The position numbers and the translations under genes were made by a program. From the IMG/VR virus record IMGVR_UViG_3300042475_005194, positions 1 through 26,666 of that record: a stretch of DNA of 26,666 nucleotides. One strand, written 5' to 3'. The DNA comes from a virus. Below, piece by piece: positions 7,536 to 14,479 of this stretch (position 1 is the first letter of the stretch; the number at the start of each line of letters is the position of its first letter). The notes beneath the pieces are model-generated. The model had not been told where the DNA came from. It did not search any database and saw only the letters and a program-made list of their open reading frames with translations.

Positions 7536-7548
7536 CGCCAAAGACAAC

Positions 7549-8079
7549 ATGGGCCTTTTTTCCTCCTCCGCCACTCTTGAGCAGCGCGTCGCGCAGCTTG
7601 AGTCCGACCTCGCCGCCTCCGCCGCGCAGGTCTCCACCCTCACCGACGACCTCGCCACCGCCACCCAGCGCGCCCTTACCGCCGAGTCCGCGCTCGCCGA
7701 ATCCCAGACCGGCCTCGACAACGCTCGCGGACTGCTCGCCACCCGCGACGCTGCCGTCTCCGTTCTCGCCAGCGCCGCCACCGTCCTCGGCTTCGGTCTC
7801 AGATCCACCGAACTCGACGCCCTCACCCCGGAAACCGCGCCCGCCGCCTTCGCCGCCGCGCTCGAAGCCCGCGCCGGAGCCCGCGCCGTGGAGCTGGCCG
7901 CCAGCCAGGGCGTCCCCGCCATCCCCACCGAGCCCTCCGGCACCGTCGCCGATTCCGACGAGGCCATCTACGACCGCTTCGCCGCCGCCGACTCCGCCGA
8001 GGCCACGCGCATGTTTCAGGACGCCACCCTCGGCCCCGTCATCCGCCGCGAATCCGCCCGCCGCCACGCCGCCGCGTAA
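7549..8079 (+). CDS. coiled-coil protein, scaffold candidate
   Basis: A 176-residue protein whose first 70 residues are a clear coiled coil (LEQRVAQLESDLAASAAQVSTL, LTDDLATATQRALTAESALAESQ), followed by Ala-rich helices and an acidic C-terminal part with a final basic tail (RRESARRHAAA). Its place between head protease and major capsid protein and its helical, Ala/Glu-rich make-up suit a capsid scaffold, or a replacement for the gpD-position gene. No signature motif is visible. Translation probably starts from the TTTGACAACC leader. Confidence 0.65.
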   Translation: MGLFSSSATLEQRVAQLESDLAASAAQVSTLTDDLATATQRALTAESALAESQTGLDNARGLLATRDAAVSVLASAATVLGFGLRSTELDALTPETAPAAFAAALEARAGARAVELAASQGVPAIPTEPSGTVADSDEAIYDRFAAADSAEATRMFQDATLGPVIRRESARRHAAA

Positions 8080-8096
8080 CCCCTCTCTCTCGCCCG

Positions 8097-8120
8097 CAAC
8101 CAACCAACCAACCAACAACC
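8097..8120 (+). promoter_or_regulatory. CAAC-repeat leader of the capsid gene
   Basis: Five uninterrupted CAAC units (8097-8116) plus AACC lie 9 nt before the capsid ATG. No Shine-Dalgarno sequence is present. Such unstructured C/A-rich leaders are plausible S1-dependent translation enhancers; a similar leader precedes the gene at 20009. Confidence 0.5.
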
Positions 8121-8129
8121 TAAGACTTT

Positions 8130-9032
8130 ATGGCTACCATCAACTTCGACGACAAGATTTTCTCCCGGGAAATTCTCAACCAGGTCACCAAGCGCCTCGC
8201 GCCTCTCCGCGCGTTCGCCCGTGATTTCAGCATGGAGGCAAAAAACGTCGGCGACGCCGTCTCCGTCCCGCTCATCGGGGCCGCCACCGCCACGACCTTC
8301 AGCCAGTCCGACAACTCGGGCAACCCCTACGAGCAGTCCGGCGGCAACGTCTCCGCGATCACCGTTTCTCTGAGTGAGAACCACATCGTGCCCGTGGACA
8401 TCACCGATCTCCAGGCGATCAACCAATCCCCGGCCCGCGCCGAGGTCTTCGCCGTGCAGGCCGGCTCCGCGCTCTTCAACCGCGTCTTCGGTCGCATCAC
8501 CTCGCTGGTCACTTCGGTGAACTTCGGCGCGATCGTCACCACCCTCGCCACCGCGAGCTGGACGCTCACCACCCTCCGCGCCCTCAAGCTCGTGCTCGAA
8601 CAGCGCGACGCCGGCGTGGACCGCCGCTCGCTCTTCATCCCCGTGGAGATCGAGGACACCGCACTGCTCGGTAACACGGCATTCAACGCCGCGATCAACT
8701 ACGGCGGAGCCGAGGCCATCCGCGAGGGCCGCGTGCCGCGCGCCATCGGATTCGATGTCTATGCGCTCAACCAGATCCCGACCAACGGCATCTCGCTGAC
8801 CGCCTGGGCGCAGACGCCCGACGCCATCGCCGTGGCCATGCGCCTCAAGCGCCCGCAGGACCTCTCCATGCTCGCCGCCTACGAGGAACTGAGCGATCCC
8901 GGCACCGGTTTCGCCTTCACCTACCGCCGGCATTACAACCCCGGCTCGGGCAAGCATCACATCAACATGGAAGTGCTCTTCGGCATGACCCAGGCGATCA
9001 CCCTCAACCTGGCCCTCGCGACCAAGCCGTAA
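8130..9032 (+). CDS. major capsid protein
   Basis: A 300-residue protein in the major capsid position after protease and scaffold, ending at a strong hairpin. Its size and features suit an HK97-fold coat protein: an N-terminal FSREILNQVTKRLAPLRAFARDF helix, VGDAVSVPLIG, VSLSENHIVPVDITDLQAI, and a C-terminal domain with AIAVAMRLKRPQDLSMLAAYEE and a beta-rich end. No cleavage site can be named. The CAAC-repeat leader is consistent with a need for high expression. Confidence 0.85.
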   Translation: MATINFDDKIFSREILNQVTKRLAPLRAFARDFSMEAKNVGDAVSVPLIGAATATTFSQSDNSGNPYEQSGGNVSAITVSLSENHIVPVDITDLQAINQSPARAEVFAVQAGSALFNRVFGRITSLVTSVNFGAIVTTLATASWTLTTLRALKLVLEQRDAGVDRRSLFIPVEIEDTALLGNTAFNAAINYGGAEAIREGRVPRAIGFDVYALNQIPTNGISLTAWAQTPDAIAVAMRLKRPQDLSMLAAYEELSDPGTGFAFTYRRHYNPGSGKHHINMEVLFGMTQAITLNLALATKP

Positions 9033-9047
9033 CTCCACCTTCAACGT

Positions 9048-9075
9048 CCGCTGCGCAAGGCTAGCTGCGCGGCGG
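9048..9075 (+). terminator. hairpin after the capsid gene
   Basis: CCGCTGCGCA and TGCGCGGCGG pair over 10 positions with one mismatch, around an 8-nt loop, 16 bp after the capsid stop. No T run follows. It may protect the capsid mRNA or weaken read-through. Confidence 0.45.
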
Positions 9076-9118
9076 CGGAGTTTCTCCGGGGCCTCCCAGT
9101 GGCCTCAAAAGAAAACCC

Positions 9119-9150
9119 GAAAGCCCGACCGCTAGCCCGGTCGGGCTTTC
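9119..9150 (+). terminator. intrinsic terminator or attenuator before the glycosyltransferase gene
   Basis: GAAAGCCCGACC and GGTCGGGCTTTC form a perfect 12-bp stem with an 8-nt loop, followed by CTTTTG. The ATG of the next gene begins 12 nt after the stem, so the hairpin occupies its ribosome-binding region and may limit expression. Confidence 0.75.
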
Positions 9151-9161
9151 CTTTTGCACCC

Positions 9162-11441
9162 ATGAATCCACAGAAAATCTCCCTCGCCATCATCACCGGC
9201 AACATCGGCGCGCCGATGATGAACCGCTTCCTCGATCACTTCTGGCAGGTCGCCGACGAGATCATCGTCGTCCGCGCCATCGGCAATGAGCCCCCGGATG
9301 CCAGCCTTGAAATCGCATTCGATCGTGGATGCGTCACCGCGGAATATCACAATCGCATTAAGACAATCGTGGCTGAATCAGGGCAGCACCATATTTGCGG
9401 CGATAGCCCCTCCAACTGGCCGCACGTCGATGACTTCGCCGCCGCCCGCAATCAGGCATGGGACCTCGCCACCGGCGACTGGATCATGTGGGCCGACACC
9501 GACGACATCATCACCCCGGAGGCCGCAGCCGCCATCCGCGCCGCGATCGAGGAAAAGGGCGAGCGCTTCGACATGTTGCAGACGCCCTACTGCGTACCAG
9601 ATGCCGGCCTGCTCGACAACCCGCGCGAGCGCGTGGTGCGCCGCGGCATCGCCCGCTGGGCGCAGCCCGTCCACGAATGCCTCGAACCCATCGACCCCGC
9701 TGCGAAGTGGCGCACCGCCACCTGCGCCGAGGGCCGCATCGTCCACGATCCCGGCCCGCGCCCGCCCGCCGCGCGCAACGGACGCAACCTCCGCATCCTC
9801 GAAAGCCTCCCGCCCGACCAGCTCACCACGTCCCTGCGCTACCATCTCTTTGCCGAGCTTTTCGCGATGGGGCGCAAAGCCGAGGGCGCGCTCGCCGCCG
9901 AGCAGTTCCTCCTGCTGAAAGACGCCGGCCCCGTCGAGCGCTTCGAGTGCGCGCTCTCGCTTTCCATGGTCGCCGAAGATCCCGCCGACAAGGCGCAGTG
10001 GCTACAGCTTGCCTTTCACGAGTGCCCCCACCGCCGCGAGCCCCTCGTGCTGCTTTCCAATCTCGCCCTCAACGCCGACGATCCCACCCGAGCCGAAGCC
10101 TACCTCCGCGCAGCCTCCGCCCTCCCGCTCCCGCAGCCCGCCCCGTGGAATCTCCGCCGCAAGATGTGGGGCTGGCAGTTCGTTCAAGAGCAGGCCCGCG
10201 TGCTGCGCACCCAGGGGAATTTCCCCAAAGCCGAAGCGCTCGAAACCAATCACTTCCGCCGGCACGGTGCCCGCATCTCCCTTCTCCACGCCACCCGCGG
10301 ACGCGCGCAGCAGGCCATCGAAACCCGCGCCCTCTGGCTTGAGCGCGCCGCCGATCCCGACGCCATCGAGCACATCTTCGGCCTCGATCCCGACGACCCG
10401 GAAGGCCCCGCCCTCGGCGGCTTCCGCCACATCATTCAGGACTCCCACGACGGCGGCCCCTGCGGTGCATGGAACATCGCCGCGACCGTCGCCGCCGGCG
10501 AAGTCTTCGTCCAGGTCTCCGACGACATGATCCCGCCGCAAGGCTGGGACCGCGCCATCCTCGCCGCCCTCGGCGACACCACCGTCCCCGCCGTCCTCCG
10601 CGTCTCCGACGGCCACCGCACCGACGGCCTCATCGTCCTCGCCATCGTCACCCGCGCCTGGTGGCGGCAGGAAGGTCACCTTTTCCACCCGGCCTTTTTC
10701 AGCATGTTCAGCGACAACTGGCTCACCGAGCGCGCCAAAAAAGCGGGCACGATCCTCGAAGCTCCGCACCTTATCTTCGAGCACCGGCACCCCGCTTTCA
10801 CCGGCGAGGCCTGGCACCCCACCACCGCAGCGAGCAACAGCCTCCTCCACTACGCGACCGGGGCGAAGATCCTCGCCCAGCTCCGCGCTGGCCGGGAGGC
10901 ATTCACCTGGCGCGACATCCCCGGCTGCGTCCTCGACCCTTCGCCCGCAAAGGTCCACGCTCGCATCATCGGCCAGTTGGAAGCGCCCGTCTGCGTCGAG
11001 GTCGGCGTCGCCAATGGCCGCGGGCTCGCCTGTATGGCAACGCTGGCCGAGTTCCGCGGGGGCCGCGCCGTTGGAATCGACACCTTTTTGGGGACTCCCG
11101 GTGAGTCCGAGGGCTACCCACCGGACATGATGGCTCGGAGCTTTGAAAACATCGCCCGCTGTTCCATCGACCATATCACCGGTCTGCGCTGCGCTTCCAG
11201 CCTCGAAGCTGTCCAGGATATTCCGGACGCCGCTTACGACTACGTCTTTCTCGACGCCGCCCACGACTACGAGAGCATCCGCGCCGACATTGCCGCATGG
11301 TGGCCCAAGATCAACCCCGGCGGATGGCTTGCCGGCCACGACTACACCGACGCCGAGAGCGTTCGCCGAGCCGTCGATGAAGCCTTCCCCCACGCCGAAA
11401 AGCTCGGCACCTGCTGGCTCGTCCAGAAGCCCCTCGCATGA
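9162..11441 (+). CDS. fusion of two glycosyltransferase-like domains and a methyltransferase
   Basis: A 759-residue multidomain protein. Residues about 1-200 are a GT2-type domain with DDFAAARNQAWDLATGDWI and an acidic WADTDD metal/nucleotide site (112-115). About 215-365 are helical repeats resembling TPRs. About 370-590 resemble a second GT-A domain (ISLLHATRGR at 372, GAWNIAATVAAGEVFVQVSDD near 452). About 605-759 form a class I SAM methyltransferase (VEVGVANGRG glycine motif, GIDTF, YVFLDAAHDYESI, LAGHDYT). ATG 9162 is the first start after the terminator. It sits between capsid and connector genes, next to another GT2 gene. Modification of a virion protein or of host surface glycans is inferred; the substrate is unknown. 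GC is locally lower near 9300-9410, hinting at mosaic origin. Confidence 0.85.
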   Translation: MNPQKISLAIITGNIGAPMMNRFLDHFWQVADEIIVVRAIGNEPPDASLEIAFDRGCVTAEYHNRIKTIVAESGQHHICGDSPSNWPHVDDFAAARNQAWDLATGDWIMWADTDDIITPEAAAAIRAAIEEKGERFDMLQTPYCVPDAGLLDNPRERVVRRGIARWAQPVHECLEPIDPAAKWRTATCAEGRIVHDPGPRPPAARNGRNLRILESLPPDQLTTSLRYHLFAELFAMGRKAEGALAAEQFLLLKDAGPVERFECALSLSMVAEDPADKAQWLQLAFHECPHRREPLVLLSNLALNADDPTRAEAYLRAASALPLPQPAPWNLRRKMWGWQFVQEQARVLRTQGNFPKAEALETNHFRRHGARISLLHATRGRAQQAIETRALWLERAADPDAIEHIFGLDPDDPEGPALGGFRHIIQDSHDGGPCGAWNIAATVAAGEVFVQVSDDMIPPQGWDRAILAALGDTTVPAVLRVSDGHRTDGLIVLAIVTRAWWRQEGHLFHPAFFSMFSDNWLTERAKKAGTILEAPHLIFEHRHPAFTGEAWHPTTAASNSLLHYATGAKILAQLRAGREAFTWRDIPGCVLDPSPAKVHARIIGQLEAPVCVEVGVANGRGLACMATLAEFRGGRAVGIDTFLGTPGESEGYPPDMMARSFENIARCSIDHITGLRCASSLEAVQDIPDAAYDYVFLDAAHDYESIRADIAAWWPKINPGGWLAGHDYTDAESVRRAVDEAFPHAEKLGTCWLVQKPLA

Positions 11442-11563
11442 CCACTTTGCCCGCGGCACTCACCGCCCAGCCCCTGCCTCCGTCGTGGAATGCGGAACCC
11501 GGGGTCAACCGCCACCGCACTTCCGCGGCCGGTGCGGGCAATTCCTTTCCCATCCATCCATGA
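11438..11563 (+). CDS. tiny coupled ORF between glycosyltransferase genes
   Basis: A 41-residue frame rich in Pro, Ala and Thr, with no recognised motif. It is reported because its ATG overlaps the previous stop (ATGA) and its own stop overlaps the next ATG in the same way, matching the coupling used throughout the phage. It could serve mainly to carry ribosomes to the downstream GT2 gene. It may also be chance in GC-rich DNA. Confidence 0.4.
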   Translation: MTTLPAALTAQPLPPSWNAEPGVNRHRTSAAGAGNSFPIHP

Positions 11564-12123
11564 ATCCGCTCCTCTCCATCCTCATCCCATCCATCCCCGC
11601 CCGGCTCGATCAGCTCGGCGTCCTCTTCAACCGCCTTGGCCGCGATCCGTGCGTCGAGGTGCTGGCCTTCGCGGACAACCGCGCCCGCCCGGTCGGGGCA
11701 AAGCGGCAGGGCCTGCTCGACATCGCGCGCGGGGACTACGTCGCCTTCGTCGATGACGACGACTGGACCAGCGAGGACTATCTCGCCGAGCTGCTGCCCC
11801 GCTGCGCCAGCGGGCCGGACGTGGTCACCTTCGAGCAGATCGCCGTCATCAATGGCGTGGAGGGACGGATCATCTTCGACGCCGCCTGCCGCGTGGATGA
11901 GCCATGGCAGGCCGGAGGCACCGCCCGCCGTCGCCCCTGGCACGTCTGCGCGTGGCGCCGCGCTCTCGCGCAGCAGGGCATCTTCACCGAGGTCAACTAC
12001 GGAGAGGACCGCGCGTGGGTGGATCAGGTCGCGCCGCTCGCCCGCACCCACCTGCACATCCCCAAGGTGCTCCACCACTACCGCCACGACGCCGCGCTCA
12101 CCGCCGCGCCGGCCCCGCTTTGA
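11560..12123 (+). CDS. glycosyltransferase family 2-like protein
   Basis: A 187-residue GT-A-type protein. It opens with LLSILIPSIPARLDQL, the usual first strand and helix, and has GDYVAFVDDDDW (65-68), the acidic metal and nucleotide-sugar site. This is followed by SEDYLAELLP and a late GEDRAWVDQVAPLA segment resembling the GEDxxW catalytic region of the family. It is short for GT2 and has no membrane segment, so it is probably soluble. ATG 11560 overlaps the preceding mini-ORF. It probably works with the upstream fusion protein in the same modification; donor and acceptor are unknown. Confidence 0.82.
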   Translation: MNPLLSILIPSIPARLDQLGVLFNRLGRDPCVEVLAFADNRARPVGAKRQGLLDIARGDYVAFVDDDDWTSEDYLAELLPRCASGPDVVTFEQIAVINGVEGRIIFDAACRVDEPWQAGGTARRRPWHVCAWRRALAQQGIFTEVNYGEDRAWVDQVAPLARTHLHIPKVLHHYRHDAALTAAPAPL

Positions 12124-12236
12124 CATGCGCGGACCCTTGGGCGAGCCGGAGCATCATCCGTCGCTTGGGGCGCAAGCCCGTAGGTCAGCCAGCCACCCAC
12201 GCCCTCCGCTTTTTCATGGGGGTAACATAGGCGCGG

Positions 12237-12266
12237 CGCCGGGGTTTTTGGGAACTTTCCCCGGCG
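12237..12266 (+). terminator. hairpin closing the glycosyltransferase cassette
   Basis: CGCCGGGG and CCCCGGCG form an 8-bp stem around a 14-nt loop. No T run follows directly. It lies 11 nt before the TTTGACACC box of the next structural gene, like the hairpin at 4837 before the box at 4866. Confidence 0.5.
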
Positions 12267-12276
12267 TCGCTGCCCC

Positions 12277-12285
12277 TTTGACACC
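12277..12285 (+). promoter_or_regulatory. TTTGACACC leader box
   Basis: The box starts 20 nt before the ATG at 12297 and is not at a gene end. No Shine-Dalgarno sequence is present. Confidence 0.55.
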
Positions 12286-12296
12286 CCAGCCCTGAC

Positions 12297-12497
12297 ATGA
12301 CCGCCGCCACGCTGCCCCTCACCGTCCTGTTCGGGCTGGCGGAAAGCGCCGAAGCCCACGCCCGCGCCCTCCGGCAGGCCATCCACATCGCGCAGGAGGC
12401 CTGCCCCCACGCCGAGACCGATCCCGTCCACCCCGCCGACGCCGAAGACGCCCCGCGCCGCTGCTGCCGGGCCTGCCGCAAGGTCCTACCAGCATGA
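12297..12497 (+). CDS. small Cys-rich protein in the connector region
   Basis: A 66-residue protein with an N-terminal helix (LFGLAESAEAHARALRQAIHIAQEA) and a C-terminal cluster CPHAE ... RRCCRACRKVLPA that could bind zinc. It occupies the slot of lambda FI between capsid and head-closure genes, but has no visible homology to it. It overlaps the next gene by ATGA. Confidence 0.6.
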   Translation: MTAATLPLTVLFGLAESAEAHARALRQAIHIAQEACPHAETDPVHPADAEDAPRRCCRACRKVLPA

Positions 12498-12832
12498 GCC
12501 AGTCCGCCACCCTTCTCGCCCGTGGCCAGGCATTCCTGGCCACCGAGTTTCCCGCCACGATCAAGATCGGCGCGCAGAGCTACGCCGCCGCCACCAGCGG
12601 CATGCGCAGCGGCATGGAGCTGTCCGAGTTCGGCGCGGTCGCCCAGCGCACCATCGCTTTCTGGCTCCCCGCCTCCGCCTTCACGGATGCCGGACAGCCC
12701 GCACCCGCCGCCGGTGCCGCCGTGGAATGCACCGCCCCGGCCGCCCTCGCCGGCAGCTACACCCTCGACGCCCCGGTCATCGATCCCACCGGCACCACCC
12801 TCACCCTGCGCTGCACCGCGCCCGCCCAATGA
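12494..12832 (+). CDS. head-tail joining protein candidate (gpFII position)
   Basis: A 112-residue protein with an N-terminal amphipathic stretch and a mostly beta-type remainder (TIAFWLPASAF, SYTLDAPVIDPTGTTLTLRC). Size, beta content and position between the capsid and tail-terminator-type genes fit the small head-completion proteins of lambda-like phages. No motif proves it. It is coupled on both sides by ATGA overlaps. Confidence 0.6.
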   Translation: MSQSATLLARGQAFLATEFPATIKIGAQSYAAATSGMRSGMELSEFGAVAQRTIAFWLPASAFTDAGQPAPAAGAAVECTAPAALAGSYTLDAPVIDPTGTTLTLRCTAPAQ

Positions 12833-13269
12833 GCGACCGCCCGCAAGACCGCCTGCTCGCCGAGGCCTTCCGCCTCATCCTCGCCCGCGAGCTTCCCGCC
12901 GGCACGAATCTCCGCACCCTGCACGAAGACACGCCCGAGGACGGTGCCCCGCGCCCGCTCCCGATGATCGGCATCGCCGCCAGCCGCTCCGGGGAAGACT
13001 ACGCGCTCACCGACTCCACCCGAAAGCCCAGCGACCTCATGGAGATCCGCTTCGAGTGCCGCCTGGATGCCGACCAGCCCGGCAGCGCGCAGGCCGCCGA
13101 AACCCTCGCCGGGCAGGTCAGGACCGCCATCGCCACCGCCACCGCCGGGGATTTCACCGGATGGGACGTGGTGGACAACTTCGAGTGGACGGGCAACGAG
13201 CGCAGCTTCGACCAAGGCGCGCGGGTCGTCACCCTCCTCGCCACCTGCTTCGTTCTCCGCACGGTTTGA
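12829..13269 (+). CDS. tail terminator/completion protein candidate
   Basis: A 146-residue protein started at ATG 12829, overlapping the previous stop. A helical N-terminus (DRLLAEAFRLILARELP) is followed by alternating strands (MIGIAASRSG, LMEIRFECRLDAD), a helix (AQAAETLAGQVRTAIA) and a final strand (RVVTLLATCFVL). This alpha/beta pattern and the place just before the tail tube resemble tail terminators such as lambda gpU. Inference from architecture and order. Its stop lies in the next TTTGACAACC box. Confidence 0.62.
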   Translation: MSDRPQDRLLAEAFRLILARELPAGTNLRTLHEDTPEDGAPRPLPMIGIAASRSGEDYALTDSTRKPSDLMEIRFECRLDADQPGSAQAAETLAGQVRTAIATATAGDFTGWDVVDNFEWTGNERSFDQGARVVTLLATCFVLRTV

Positions 13270-13274
13270 CAACC
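13265..13274 (+). promoter_or_regulatory. TTTGACAACC leader box
   Basis: The box begins 20 nt before the ATG at 13285. Its TGA is the stop of the previous gene. No Shine-Dalgarno sequence is present. Confidence 0.52.
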
Positions 13275-13284
13275 GCTCTCCATC

Positions 13285-13452
13285 ATGCCCGCCGAATCTC
13301 CCGCACCGCATCCCGAACTCGCCGGCCTCGCCGCGCGCAAAGCCCAGCTCGAAGCCAAGCTCAAAGCGACCGGCCTCAGCGCTGAGTCCAAGGCCCGCAC
13401 TGAGCTTTTCCTTTCGCAGGTCACCGCCCGCATCGCCGAACTTTCCAAGTAA
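13285..13452 (+). CDS. short coiled-coil protein
   Basis: A 55-residue protein made mainly of one helix (ELAGLAARKAQLEAKLKATG, then SKARTELFLSQVTARIAELSK). It is preceded by a TTTGACAACC box at 20 nt, which supports the start. It lies just before the tail tube gene. It may be a small tail-assembly factor; nothing more can be said. Confidence 0.6.
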   Translation: MPAESPAPHPELAGLAARKAQLEAKLKATGLSAESKARTELFLSQVTARIAELSK

Positions 13453-13470
13453 CCCTTTTCACCACACACC

Positions 13471-13845
13471 ATGGGAGCCACACTCAAAAACGTCAGCGGA
13501 GCGCAACTCAACATCGAAGCCGCGGAAACCGGCGTTGAAGTCCAGAGTTTCGAGGTCACCTACAAGCCTGAATACAAAGTCCCTTTCACGGACCGCAACG
13601 GCCAGACCACGGGCTTCGGCGTTCCGGACAAGATGAGTCTGGAGATCAGCATCGAGGCCAACGTCAAGGGCAGCACCGGCCTGATGGCGGCCACCAACGT
13701 CACCGCGCTGACCTTGGGGAATGACGTGAACACTTTCCAGGCCACCCCGGGCGGCATCTACATGGATGAGGTCACCGAGAAGCAGAAGCCCCGCGAGTGG
13801 CGCGCGATCTCCATGAAGCTCAGCTCGAATCCCGAGTGCGCCTGA
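13471..13845 (+). CDS. major tail tube protein candidate
   Basis: A 124-residue, mainly beta protein (LNIEAAETGVEVQSFEVTYKP, FTDRNGQTTGFGVPDKMSLE, EWRAISMKLSSNPEC), in the expected position between terminator and assembly-chaperone genes and followed by a long hairpin. The length is on the small side for tail tube proteins but within range. The leader is A/C-rich with no Shine-Dalgarno sequence. The assignment rests on position and beta pattern. Confidence 0.65.
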   Translation: MGATLKNVSGAQLNIEAAETGVEVQSFEVTYKPEYKVPFTDRNGQTTGFGVPDKMSLEISIEANVKGSTGLMAATNVTALTLGNDVNTFQATPGGIYMDEVTEKQKPREWRAISMKLSSNPECA

Positions 13846-13852
13846 TCGGAGA

Positions 13853-13930
13853 TTGAGAGTTGAAAGTTGAGAGTTGAGTGATCGGAAATCCTCTTTCTCT
13901 CAACACTCAACCCTCAACACTCAACTTTCA
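13853..13930. repeat. GAGTTGA repeats forming a long inverted repeat
   Basis: Heptamer-like GAGTTGA/AAGTTGA units (13853-13880) face CTCAACA/CTCAACC units (13898-13930). Arms 13861-13880 and 13911-13930 pair at 18 of 20 positions around a 30-nt loop. It lies directly after the tail tube gene and may act as a transcript end or stabiliser, or be a dispersed host-type repeat. Confidence 0.7.
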
Positions 13931-13970
13931 CCACCCACCGGAGCGGGAACCGGAGAAACCGCCACAGACC

Positions 13971-14477
13971 ATGCAGGACATCAACAAAGCCATTCATTTT
14001 GAGACCCCGAACTGCGCGCAGGCTTTCGCCCTCGCCCTCGCCGGTTTCCCGCTCATCGGCCTCCGCAATGAGTATTCCCCCGAGCAGCTTGCCAAGCTCG
14101 ACTGCACCGCCCGCGAGGCATGGCAGAAAGGCCAGCCTGGAGCAGTCACCTACACCTTTGCCCGTACCGAGGAGCTGACCGCCGCGATCGCGGCATGGGA
14201 TGAGGAGTGCGCCATCCTCCGCGCCAATGGCGAGCCATCGGACGTGCCGGTCAGCCAGCTCGACGTGGTCCGCATCGCCGCCTGCGTCCTCGCCCAGCGC
14301 AGCCGCTGGGCCGCCATGTGGCAGCAGGTCACGCCCTCGATCATCGTCCGCCACGCCGGCGAGCCCACCGACCGCACCCTGCCCGACGGCCGCACCGCCA
14401 CCACCTTCCCCGGCTTCACCCGCATCAGCATCAATGCGGACCCCGCCGACCTCGCCCTGCTCAACAAGCACCGCTGA
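13971..14477 (+). CDS. hypothetical tail protein
   Basis: A 168-residue protein between the tail tube and chaperone genes. The visible pattern is an N-terminal QAFALALAGFPLIGLRNEYSP segment, a helical middle (EELTAAIAAWDEECAILRA, VVRIAACVLAQRSRWAAMWQ) and a C-terminal beta-rich end. I do not recognise the family. ATG 13971 is chosen because upstream in-frame codons are repeat DNA. A chaperone or tail-assembly role is inferred from neighbours only. Confidence 0.6.
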   Translation: MQDINKAIHFETPNCAQAFALALAGFPLIGLRNEYSPEQLAKLDCTAREAWQKGQPGAVTYTFARTEELTAAIAAWDEECAILRANGEPSDVPVSQLDVVRIAACVLAQRSRWAAMWQQVTPSIIVRHAGEPTDRTLPDGRTATTFPGFTRISINADPADLALLNKHR

Positions 14478-14479
14478 TC

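Noticed and set aside
5165-8118. Long minus-strand frames opposite the portal, protease and scaffold genes
   Set aside because: Antisense shadows with Gly/Val/Glu-rich composition and no motifs, overlapping well-supported plus-strand genes.
8097-8120. CAAC repeats as a CRISPR or transposon remnant
   Set aside because: A simple 4-bp repeat in a leader; no spacers, inverted ends or transposase are present.
12119-12127. TTTGACATG at the end of the second glycosyltransferase gene
   Set aside because: It resembles the leader box but has no start codon at the expected distance; likely just the CTT TGA gene end.
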